In this document: positions 32,959-42,815 of the stretch, piece by piece
Position numbering within the stretch: position 1 is the stretch's first letter
Layout: every line of letters starts with the position of its first letter
Assembly: GCA_016648135.1 (NCBI GenBank)
Contig: JADDOH010004248.1
Span: forward strand, 1-64,000
DNA length: 64,000 nucleotides
Reading direction: 5' to 3'
Source: Agrypnia vestita
Lineage: Eukaryota; Arthropoda; Insecta; Trichoptera; Phryganeidae
The notes under the pieces: generated by a model
Seen by the model: the letters and a program-made list of their open reading frames with translations, nothing else
The model's database searches: none
Told to the model about the DNA's origin: nothing
Position numbers and translations under genes: made by a program

Positions 32959-33575
32959 TACAGGGTGCCTCATTTCTAACAATATTTCTGATTTATTTTT
33001 TCAAAAAGTTACAGTAACTTTTGTCAATTATGAAAAATTCATTCGTTTCAATACAACGACAATAAAAAACTTGTAAAAAAATATCAAGCTTTTTATCATT
33101 TTATTCGACTTGTTTTAAAGCGAATGAATTTTTCATAATCGATATAAGTTACTATAATGATAATTCAATTTCTTTCCAATGCAAACTTTGATGTCAAAGT
33201 TTGCATTTTTTAAATATTTCTGACTGTTTTTTTATAAAACGTTGGACTGTCATAACAGTAACTTATATCGAATATGAAAATTTCATTCCCTTTAAAAAAA
33301 GCAAATAAAATGATAAAATAACCTTCCAATTCCAATTGGAAAAAAATCAGTTGGAATTTCTGCAGTGCTTTTATCATATTTTTTTTAAATCCATCTAACA
33401 TGTGATCAACGTTTTATAAAAAACGTCAGAAATATTTAAAAAAAAACGCAAAATTTGATATTGCATAACTCCATAACGATTGTTATTAGGTCATGGTTGC
33501 TTGATATTTTCGTCTCATTATTAAGGCAGGAATCCACCTGTAAAGTCCTTGCAACTAGTCATGAGACACTCTGTA
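32959..33575. mobile_element. Fold-back element, compound copy
   Basis: Begins TACAGGGTGCCTCATTTCTA and ends CTAGTCATGAGACACTCTGTA. Inside, the left-arm/centre/right-arm order occurs twice: one palindrome turns near 33085 (AAAAAATATCAAGCTTTTTA), another near 33340 (CCAATTCCAATTGGAAAAAA). They join at CAAACTTTGATGTCAAAGTTTG (about 33182-33206), itself a palindrome. This looks like one copy inserted into, or fused with, another. Confidence 0.82.
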
Positions 33576-33664
33576 TATGACATAAAAATTGACCACAGTG
33601 TGGTGAAAGAAAAACATTTTGAAGAGTTGCAGACTTCTTCGCTGGTGGTATTTACGAACTCATT

Positions 33665-33795
33665 TTAACATGGTGGTTTCGGTCTGCGAGGCAGATCAGA
33701 TAGTCTGCCCACAATGGCGATGGTCAGTTCTTGAGAATGAACCGAGGTCAACTGGATCTGTAATGCACCGCGCTTATACCACTTGACCACAAACG
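33665..33795 (-). mobile_element. tRNA-derived SINE-like sequence
   Basis: On the minus strand TTGTGGTCAAGTGGTATAAG (box A: TGGTCAAGTGG) is followed by GTTGACCTCGGTTCATTCTC (a weak box B) at pol III promoter spacing. GTGGTTTCGGTCTGCGAGG at its left edge partly recurs at 39000 (GTGGTTTCGGTCCGCTAAGG). This makes a repeat more likely than a tRNA gene. Confidence 0.5.
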
Positions 33796-33989
33796 ACCAA
33801 TTATGTCGTTATGTTTGTAAGCTTCACATGAAAGTACGAAACCACACACGTACCTCAGACAGGCACTTACAAACTCGGTCTGCTTAGAGTGCTACAGGTC
33901 GATTTTTTACTCGTGGCATTTTATACAACTGTCGAATCTGTTGTTTGTGTATATTTTTTATTATTACAATATACAATGATTAGATTTGT

Positions 33990-34490
33990 TTAATCTTGAA
34001 TGTATGGATGATTATTTTGCTCACTTATTCAGAGATCTTTGAAAAAGTGAGTAGAAAAATCAAAGCAGCAGATTTCGATCTCCAAACGTATCTGAAATCT
34101 AGATTAATATTAAGAAAAAAGTTAACTTGGGCCCTAACAAAAAGCGAAGAGACCCAAAATAGCATGTTTGAACGTAAGATCCTACGATGAATCTACGGCC
34201 CATTTGTGACAATGACAAAACATGGGCTGTACCAACTCTATGATGATAAAGATGTGATAAGATATATCAAAATCTCGAGGCTCAAGGGGCACCTAGAACG
34301 AATGGAAGCACTCTCACCGTCTAAAAGAGTGGTGAATTATGGACCAGATGGGAGATGAAGAAGAGGAAGACCCACGTTGAGGTGGATGGACTTTGCCGAA
34401 AGGAACCTCAACATGCTAGGTCAATTGGAGGAACGTCGAGGAGCAGGGCGGAATGGCAAAACCCAAGTGGAAGCCAAGATAAGTAAAGAA
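33990..34490 (+). mobile_element. LINE C-terminal fragment, RTE-like
   Basis: The frame reads LKSRLILRKKLTWALTKSEE, NSMFERKILR, a stop, IYGPFVTMTKHGLYQLYDDK, DVIRYIKISRLKGHLERMEA, LSPSKRVVNYGPDGR, a stop, then RRGRPTLRWMDFAERNLNML. The series (ETW.LTK, FERKILR.IYGP, ELY.LY.D.D...IK..RL.W.GH.ERM, RRGRPK.RW.D) is a widespread LINE C-terminus. About 15 residues between KKL and TWALTK are missing, and there are two stops. Confidence 0.85.
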
Positions 34491-34559
34491 AGTAGCGCTG
34501 AAGCATATTGCTATTATTTTATGGATAGGAAATGAAATAATATTAATCATAATATATCG

Positions 34560-35440
34560 TCATAATCATAATTAGGATTTCTTCAGTAATAGAAAAATGA
34601 TTTTATGGTGACATTATTAATATAATCAATAAGAATACCTACACATTGTTTTTACCACTAATTTATTGAAAACATCAACATGATTCATCTAAATACAACG
34701 TTTGCAAAAATCAAATATCAAAGTATAGATAATATCATAATGAAAATAAGTATATGGATGATGAATAAATAATTAAGCACTAATATGAAAACAAATTTAA
34801 AAGATAACTATTTATTAAATTTACTATTAATTGTTTGTTGTTTTTACCACTAATTTCTTGAAAATATCAACATGATTCATCTAAATACAACGTTTGCAAA
34901 AATCAAATATCGAAGTATAGATAATAACATAATGAAAATAAATATATGGATGATGAATAAATAATTAAGCACTAATATGAAAACAAATTTAAAAGATAAC
35001 TATTTATTAAATTTACTATTAATACTTTTTCTTATTTCCACTTTTTCTAATTTTTCCAACTATAAACCTAAAATAAAACCAAAACCGTAAAATTTGTGAA
35101 CACTTACTTATATCATAAGAATGATCCATTTATAAAAATGATTAGAAAATTCGCAATAATTATTGTTGCCTAAACATCTAAAGCATTCCTTACTCTAACA
35201 TCAAATTTCTACACGTTTTTCCTATATAAAAATATTACAATCCTTATAAATCAATGTATTTAACCCCTGATTTTTTTTAAATATCGCCTTATCCTTATTA
35301 TTTCGTATACACTTTTTAAATTTATTATTAGTATAGAAAGCTGGTTGTATCCTAGTGAAGGGACCATTCATTGGCCCTGAAACATGTTGATATTTTCAAC
35401 AAATTAGTGTTGAAAATAAAGTGTATCCTTATTAATTATA
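34560..35440 (+). mobile_element. Composite repeat with inverted ends, possibly Penelope-like
   Basis: GGTGACATTATTAATATAAT (34598) recurs at 49131. TACCACTAATTTATTGAAAA, then CATCAACATGA (34654) is inverted at 35384 as CATGTTGATATTTTCAACAA, then ATTAGTG. Near the right end GTGAAGGGACCATTCATTGG, then CCCTGAAAC can fold as a hairpin flanked by CUAGUGA and GAAA. Short strings of this kind near element ends recall Penelope-like elements. No RT or GIY-YIG coding is present, so the class is a guess. Confidence 0.5.
34645..35025 (+). repeat. Two-copy 192 bp tandem duplication
   Basis: Units from TGTTTTTACCACTAATTTAT (about 34648) and TGTTTTTACCACTAATTTCT (about 34840) run nearly identically through ATGATTCATCTAAATACAAC and AAAGATAACTATTTATTAAA to TTTACTATTAAT. 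Only a handful of bases differ, so the duplication is recent. Confidence 0.92.
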
Positions 35441-36090
35441 ATTATTATTTGCATAATATACAATTTAATGTTTATTTTATTACCCATAAAAGCTATAGCG
35501 TATTTGTACTCTGATAATAATTAATTAATATTTCTTTATTCTGCGTATTGCATCATTTATGTTTCTTATTATCTATCACTGTGTAGAAATATGTTTTATT
35601 ATAATGTATCCTATATTTTATGACATTTTCACACATCACAAGAAATGTACTTATCATTATCATTATAATTTTTACTCCGCGCGTATCATCAAATTTTATG
35701 TATTACGGTTAAATAATTTATATAATTTTAATCAGTGTATTCAACATTAATATGACACTGAGATTTATTTTAATTCCGAGCGAAAAATATTTACATTATG
35801 ATCCATTAACAATATTAATTAATAAATGTATGTTGCGCAATAGCCCGAGAAGATGTGGTTTAGGGGTCGCAAAAAAGGATAAAGAAGATGAAGATCTGTG
35901 CGACCTCCTATGTTATCCTATGCGATTTTCTATGTGAACACTACTTTGTAATTATAGCATAGAAAGCATGTAATTATACGAACCTTAATTATATAATGAA
36001 AATGTAGACATGGTTCGACATGATTTAATTAGAACAGTGTGATTATTGCTATGCATCATTCGCCCAATATGCCCATTCTGAAAATACCAA
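35441..36090. other. AT-rich stretch, nothing recognised
   Basis: No gene recognised; the frames at 35559-35937 carry no known motif. Confidence 0.45.
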
Positions 36091-36100
36091 TATTTTTTTT

Positions 36101-36246
36101 AAGCTTCAACAGGCCAAGTGGCCCAATTACAGAAGCGAAATACCCAGACTTGAGTAAAAACATTGATTAATTGTGACCTCACCGGGGCTCGAACCCGGAA
36201 CCCCCGTTGTGAGAAGCCAGTGTCATACCCACTGGGCAACGAGGGC
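36101..36246 (-). mobile_element. tRNA-derived SINE type 1, copy B
   Basis: Minus strand: GCCCTCGTTGCCCAGTGGGT (box A), GGCTTCTCACAACGGGGG, GGGTTCGAGCCCCGG (perfect box B), then AATCAATG, CAAGTCTGGG, CTTCTGTAATTGGGCC and CTTGGCCTGTTGAAGC. Closely follows the copy at 18178-18342. Confidence 0.86.
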
Positions 36247-36562
36247 TGCAATATTGCTATTTTTTGTATCTTCAAGGTTATTGTGTAAAATTGTAATGTC
36301 GTCAATTTTTACGTTTTAAGTTTGACAGATTTGAATTTAATGAAATTAATTCAATCAATAAGGAAGCTCATTATTCGTAATTGTGAATAACTTAACGTTT
36401 GTTTACGTTTTAGAGCTACAGAAATAGCAATATTTATATTTTCGGAATACGGCTTAATATACGAGCGTTTTTAGTGGCAAGTTAGTTCTTGATGTGCAAT
36501 GCAGCGGAGCGGCCGTTTTTAGTGAGCTTAAACACGGTGTCCACAAAATATATGTATCCAAT

Positions 36563-36817
36563 GGTTACCCGACAAAGCCGCGAAATAAAAATAAAAACCT
36601 GGTTTGGTTAGGTTTGGTACATTGTTTATTTTTTTTGTTCTGGCAATAGAAATTGTCCAGATACAGTTTCTGAAGCAATTATAATATAATAAGATTGATA
36701 TTCTTCCTACAAAATAAAATGAATATGTATATATATTTTTTTGATTTTATTTAATATTATAATTTAGATTCGCGCGGCAAAGTCGTATTCTGGGCGGGTT
36801 TGTCGGGGTGCCATACA
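36563..36817. mobile_element. Possible small TIR element
   Basis: TTACCCGACAAAGCCGCG near 36565 is inverted near 36800 as GGCGGGTTTGTCGGGGTG, with a few mismatches. The enclosed DNA is AT-rich and non-coding. No target duplication could be identified. Confidence 0.45.
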
Positions 36818-37970
36818 AAATGTCTAAATATACATATTCATAGTATGAAATGCAATTTGTTGAAACTAATTATTCCGTTGAGCAATTTATTATGTTCTGA
36901 TATAACATTTTTTCGGTACAATATTTATCTCTGTATCTATCATATACATTCAAAAAATATTTCACAAAAAAAAGTGAACTTGTTAGTATATGAAAATTCA
37001 GCTCCATATGTCTCGTATGTTTTATCGTTTACAAATTTTCCGAGACCAATAATTATAATTAATTTTTTTTAACATACGAAAACTAGTGTAAAATTTATGT
37101 AACCTTTTTTCTTATTCTCATGTTTAATATACGTACATTCAACTAAAGTATAAAATATTGTCGTGTAGTAACATTTTTGAAAGGCAAATTACAATACTTT
37201 TTTATAAGATACTTATAATTATTCAACATCAAATATTGTTTATCATTTTTCTTGTATTAAATATGATTTTGATATCGATAACTGTTATTTTTAGATGTCA
37301 TAAAAATAGACGTGAAGGTGAAGTTAAAAATTATTACTTCACTTGAGAGATAACTCAAAGGTTAGAATTAACCCGTTATCTCGTCGTATCTGTTTAGTTA
37401 AACAAACATTTTGTCTATTATGAGACAATATTTACATTTTAAAATATATCTCAAACGAAATCTAAAAGCACACCCGATTTTTTAATCAAATTTTTGATAT
37501 GTTTCTATGCAAACTTAAGTGCTCTTCAATAAATAATAATAGTAATAAAGTACATCAATATATTTTTAAATGAAAGTTAATTTAAATACCGGACGCTTGT
37601 GATAAATTATAGCAGAGATTATTTTTAGAAGAAAAGAATTATAAATATGCATTATTAAATGTTTTATATTTTTTTATTTCATTTTGTCAATCCAATAAGA
37701 TTAGATGAATTAAACACAGTAAAAATTATCAATTTATACAGGTGCGCGCAGGAAGTTCATTGCAGTATGATCATATATGTACATTTTGGATAATGAATCG
37801 AAATTAATTATTTATTTATCTGACAGAATATTATGGCATTTTAAAATTTAAATACTATTCTGATAATTCCGATAGGAATATTACGAGACATATATTTTAT
37901 TATTGTTTTTTTTAATACATGTTTACGAAAAATTCATTCTTCTATATACTCACTATACGCCTCTGATATG
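36818..37970. other. AT-rich stretch with one shared repeat
   Basis: No gene. At 37808-37892, ATCTGACAGAATATTATGGC, then GATAGGAATATTACGAGACA, matches 56706-56782 (CGGACAGAATATTATGAT, then GATAGGAATATTACGAGATA). This defines another interspersed repeat. Confidence 0.55.
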
Positions 37971-38040
37971 TAGTAACCAGCGGGACTCGAACCTAGAGCA
38001 TTTTCTTTCCAGGAGAGCGAGTTATCAAATACACTGTATT
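37971..38040 (-). other. tRNA-like fragment with box B
   Basis: On the minus strand TCTAGGTTCGAGTCCCGCTG contains a perfect pol III box B (GGTTCGAGTCC) preceded by TCGCTCTCCTGGAAAG. No proper D-arm or acceptor pairing can be drawn, so this is probably a SINE remnant and not a tRNA gene. Confidence 0.4.
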
Positions 38041-40300
38041 AAATTTACTTACATTTTGAATTTTCGGCCTTTCTATTATTTCGATTTAAAACTTATCATT
38101 TTTTATCTGCAAAATATCTCAAAAATCGTACATCACAATAAATACATAAGTGTTTTGATTAAATTGTGTTTCTATATTTTAGCAGTTAAATACTCATCTT
38201 TACAATATGATGTGCCTCACCAAAGTTTAATAGATATGTTAGTATTTGTTATTATAATAATATGATGTCTTGCTAATGTAAAACAACTAATCTCGACGGG
38301 TATAACCTAGTGAGATTAGCAGCTTAATTTGTAACACTGTGAATATTTTTGTAAATAATAAAAATATTATTTTATAATTTAATTACTTATTATGACAGTA
38401 ATTATATTGCGACTAGTATCAAGCAATCTGCGATGGCCGAATCTTGAAATGTCATTAATATGTTATAATATAGTATAATATAGTTATTATATAGTACGCG
38501 TGTATTTAGATAATTAATAAAATAAATGTTGCCAACGGTCTGAAAGGGTTAGCAAGAAATCAACAAAAAATATCTATTTTAGTTTATCTCTGTCGTTATC
38601 TAACCCGCGAACAAGTTGAGAGAAGATGAAATGACTCTCCTTCAGAAAAAACTCACGGCCATCAGAATTTCAATTTATTTACAAACATATTTCTTTATTT
38701 AATCTCACTTACAAAAGAGGTTATCGTCGTATTTGCGTTGGAGCAGCGTGTGAACAATTTGTAACTCTCAAGTCCAGTTTAAGCAAGTTCAAAAAATTTA
38801 AACTGGTACATTTTAAGCGAAATTCAACAATTCTACTAAAAACAAACAAAATAAGATAACATCCAGTGGTGATCACTTAGCTTCTCACAATCTTGAGCAC
38901 ACTGAAAAAAATGCCCGAGTCAAATTCTCGATTGTTGTCAAATTAATATTGACGTTTAGGAGAGACCAGAACTCATAGTTTAAATCTCATCATCTTCATG
39001 TGGTTTCGGTCCGCTAAGGATCTTATCTTAGCCTTCTCATGTAGTAATTTATGCCATGTCCGCGTAATGCAACAGCAGGTCTTGTACAATTGTACAGTCT
39101 TGTTATTATCACTCCATTATCTTGAAGATCTTTACCGTGATCATATCTCTTAAAGTCGCTAACGCAGTGTAGTCGGACGACATTGTGTCACCACAATATC
39201 TTGCTCACCATAAAAGATTTTCAGTTCATGGGTCAGAGTTTAAATACTATGTATATGGCGGTACCTGTCCAACCCTGTGCCAACCCAACGGACCCAGTGA
39301 TTTGTTTACGTTAACATAATTAACCCACCTCGCCCGTAAACATACGACAACAAAGAAAGCGAGGAAGACATATCAAGTCGTCGAGTATCTGCCATAACAT
39401 CTAGCGGACCTGAGCGCGTCATTTATTTTTGTGTTCGTTATTTCATTTCCTTGCCTTACTTATTTGTACACTTTCACTTGCTGACGGAGCTTAACTCCAG
39501 TTAACGAATTAACATTAACAATCAATCGCTCTTTCTCCATGAATCTGAATGAATATTTGAGTTTGCGGAATAATTTGGGAATAAAGTTGACTTTATTTTT
39601 TCTTGTAAACGATATTTTTTAGTACAACGACTTGGCCAAAAAGCTCAAAATCGCAAAAAATTTACTCATTAAATTTTACCCGTGTTACGTGTTTTATTAC
39701 ACATAATATTGTACCTGCAAATTATTTAAATATGCCATTAAAACAATGTTATTTATATATTTTAATTGTATTCCATTCACAAATATAATTGTTTAATTAA
39801 ATTTACTTCAAAATTTAATTAAAAAAATGTTTTTGATAAATTTTTGTAAATGTACAACAAATACCTTACAACAATACTTACGATGCTATATTAAATATAT
39901 TATCTTGTACGTAATGTTACTAATATGTAAAAATTAAATTTCAATTCAAAACATATTTCCTTTTAATTAATTTAAATTAAGTGTTCGTGTCACCTTTCGC
40001 AATATATATTTTCGCTCTCTAGCGATTAGTATCGAATGTTTAATAACACGAATTAAACGTTTAGGTAGTTTTAATCGTATATATTATCAGTTCATACAAA
40101 GCAATAATTATTATAGCGATAAATGATATCAGAAAGAAGTGGTGATGTCATGATCTAAAATAAATTCATTAATGTTTGCCAATTCTATAGATAAGTACGG
40201 TTACCCGAAATACAGAACAGTTGTTTTATGTGCGTCGTATTTACTCGAATAAGGTATGGATGTTTTTTTTAATTAGCAGGGGTGCCGACGAAACCTTCTA
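38041..40300. other. Unassigned, mostly AT-rich
   Basis: No coding signal. The part at 39000-39300 is GC-richer (TGTAGTCGGACGACATTGTG, CAACCCTGTGCCAACCCAAC) but has no open frame of note. From 39700 to 40150 the DNA is A/T runs. Confidence 0.45.
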
Positions 40301-40439
40301 GGAGGCCTTAATTCCTTTAGAAGGGGACGCCCTTTTGACATACAAAATCGACGCACAAACTTTATTAAAAAACACTATTTGAAAGATTCTTCGATATATC
40401 AAAAACTGGGATGTTAGAACGCTGCTGAAATATTGATTA

Positions 40440-40700
40440 CAGTGTAGGAACCACAAGATGAACAACGGTGACACTATAGATTTCTTGGGAGAGTACAAAT
40501 TTAAAGATTTCCAGGGAGAGTAAAAATTTCATTCAAATGTTCATTCACCCAAATGTCCGTCAGCCAAATGTCCGGGAGCCCTTAAATATCAGCGGCGAGC
40601 ACTACGTATGTAGGTACTTATGCTGCTAACGTATATGCTATAAAGATAGGATCGTCAATATTATCACAATATATAATATTATCACAATATTGGGAGAAAC
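40440..40700 (+). repeat. Interspersed repeat D, copy 1
   Basis: GGTGACACTATAGATTTC, TTTCCAGGGAGAGTAAAAAT, CCAAATGTCCGTCAGCCAAA, CGGGAGCCCTTAAATAT, TTATGCTGCTAACGTATATG and TAGGATCGTCAATATTATCA recur in the same order at 41399-41645. Copy 1 has two CAAATGTCCG units where copy 2 has four. Confidence 0.85.
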
Positions 40701-41394
40701 CAGCTGGAAGAGATGCTCAAATGACCAATACCAATGTCGAGGTCTGAATAAAGAAGAAAGACGAAACATCACTATCCATAAAATTGGTAAAAGACACCTG
40801 GAAGAGGCTTCAGATGTTTTGATGATAACCGATGATCCCGTGACCGACGATCGATGATCACTCCTTAATGACACTTACTCTGTACTTACTCTATACTTTT
40901 GTTTTTATATTATCAAACTTGGAATAAATTTACTTATTTACACTTTTGTTTGTTCATATATGTACATAATTTTTACTTTAACTTACTTTACTTTACTTGT
41001 CTTTTTATTATTATTTACTTTATTTCTTATACTTTTACCACTTTAATTACGTTATTCTTATTCTTTTAATAACGCAACCATGAAATTAGATATTTTAATG
41101 GAGTCTCAATTATGAAATGGCTACTTACCTCAGAACATATACCTAGCGAGGTAGGTAACGATAAAGGCCTGCAAAAAAAAAACTATAATTTTTACTTATT
41201 AATATCTTATTCATAAAGTCTGTTGCTATCTTATTCTTACCATTAATCAGGTTTGATGCAAGCCGTTATAAAAAAAAAAAATTATCTAGCTAATAAACGC
41301 AGATTTATCGGCACTGAAACTGAAAATATTGACTTGTACCTCTGAGACGCCTGTATACATATATTTATAGTCTATGAATTCCACCACTTGTACA
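40701..41394. other. Unassigned, between repeat D copies
   Basis: No gene recognised. GATGATAACCGATGATCCCG, then GACCGACGATCGATGATCAC (40818-40862) is a GATGA-rich simple patch. Below it are ACTTTA-type strings (40960-41060). Confidence 0.45.
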
Positions 41395-41670
41395 TAGAGA
41401 CGGTGACACTCTACATTTCCAGGGAGAGTAAAAATTTAATTCTTTGAAATGTCCGTTTTGCCGTTCGTTCATCCAAATGTCCGTCAGCCAAATGTCCGTC
41501 AGCCAAACGTCCGTCAGTCAAACGTCCGGAAGCCCTTAAATATGCAAGCAACAGTAAATAGGCAAGCTCTACGCATGAACTTATGCTGCTAACATACTCG
41601 TATATGCTGTAAAGGTAGGATCGTCAATATTATCACAATATTGACAACTATCTCTGGGACCCCTGTATGT
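41395..41670 (+). repeat. Interspersed repeat D, copy 2, with 15 bp mini-array
   Basis: The same order as copy 1, plus a tandem run of CCAAATGTCCGTCAG-type 15-base units at about 41472-41531, drifting to CCAAACGTCCG. It ends in TCACAATATTGACAACTATC. Non-coding. Confidence 0.85.
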
Positions 41671-41749
41671 ACATACATATTTTATGCGATACCATACTCT
41701 ATAAATTCCAACACTTGTATATTGTTCTTACAAGAGCTAGAATTTACGA

Positions 41750-42250
41750 CAGTATCAGATGGTTAACATCTAAACACCCGTTGAAGGTGTTGCCTAACCT
41801 GGTGTTCACCTGAGTTACGCTCGGCGGGTAGCTTGTTCGGTTAATATTGGCTAATTAGTAAAATAACCGCATAATTGCACCGCGGAATGTTTATCCATAC
41901 TATTAAAGTAACGGAATTTGACCCAGCAGCCATGTCGCATAAAGCATGAGTGTTGCAACTTCGCCGGGAATCTGGCTGCCGCTCATCGTCGTAATAATTC
42001 ATACCCGACATTCCTCCAGCGGTCTACGCAACGCGAAACATCACAGCGAAACACTCGCTCACTTTGCGATTTTCATACCATAAATCATATTTGAAGCGTC
42101 GAGCCGTGTCGCCGTTTAAACAGCGACTTGTCTCGGGACCAGATAGGCTCGGGTTCTTTGTCGCCCCCCGTCGCTGTGAACTGTCTCTGTTTTATCGCAT
42201 CTCGACGATAGAGAAGTATACTTATTTCTCAATAGATGTAATATTGTAAT
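41750..42250. other. GC-richer block, unassigned
   Basis: Region with CCAGCGGTCTACGCAACGCG, GTCGAGCCGTGTCGCCGTTT and CTCGGGTTCTTTGTCGCCCC. The longest frame (42064-42249, plus) reads KRRAVSPFKQRLVSGPDRLG but has no recognised family. It is a possible exon or regulatory element of a host gene. Confidence 0.3.
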
Positions 42251-42296
42251 TAAGCGACTGGAAGCATTTGAAATATTAATTTACTGAGAGGACTTA

Positions 42297-42545
42297 AAAA
42301 AATAGAGGTGTATTTACCAGCTGCAAAATCTATGTATACTATTTCATGAGAAGGACTACAGATATCTCTAGCGTCGTCCCTTCTAATATATGTAAGGTTA
42401 CAATTTGTAACATATATACGACTTTAAAAAAATATAATGTTCTTTGTTACATTGTGTTCATCAAATAAATGACTTCCATACATAATTATATCTTAATTAA
42501 TCATTGTCGGACGTTGGACAAAATTTAGTAATTGTGTTCTCAGAA
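42297..42545. repeat. Interspersed repeat C, partial
   Basis: TAGAGGTGTATTTACCAGCT, ATGAGAAGGACTACAGATAT and CATTGTCGGACGTTGGACAA match 23533-23605 and 23855-23885 in the same orientation. Confidence 0.68.
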
Positions 42546-42724
42546 CATAGATATAAAATATAGTTGAAACAAAATATCTTCAAAACAATAAAAATGAGGA
42601 AATTTCAGTATTTTGGCCGCAACAAAACAACAAAACACTGAAGATCAGGAACGAACATTCACTAAAAACGTCGTCATTAAAGAGTTGCTGCCGTAAATAC
42701 ACTTTAGGTTTTGGGACCAACAAG

Positions 42725-42815
42725 TATTACGTAAGCAGAAACTCCCATCCCCCCTTGTCACCAAAAGTAAGCAAAGCTATTACTCCCCCCTCCTATGCTT
42801 ACGTAAACATTGATA
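42725..42815. repeat. Small element with TTACGTAAGCA inverted ends
   Basis: TTACGTAAGCA (about 42729) and TGCTTACGTAA (about 42799) are perfect 11-base inverted repeats around about 60 bases with C-runs (CATCCCCCCTTGTCACC, ACTCCCCCCTCC). A related C-rich string with AAAATAAGCAAAGC lies at 43100-43160, where the ends are lost. Confidence 0.6.

Noticed and set aside
37903..38265. 120-codon plus-strand ORF
   Set aside because: Crosses a tRNA-like fragment and AT-rich DNA; hydrophobic composition comes from T-rich codons, with no motif.
40638..40874. Coding sequence at the GATGATCC-rich patch
   Set aside because: The frame is made from GATGA repeats and overlaps repeat D; no motif.
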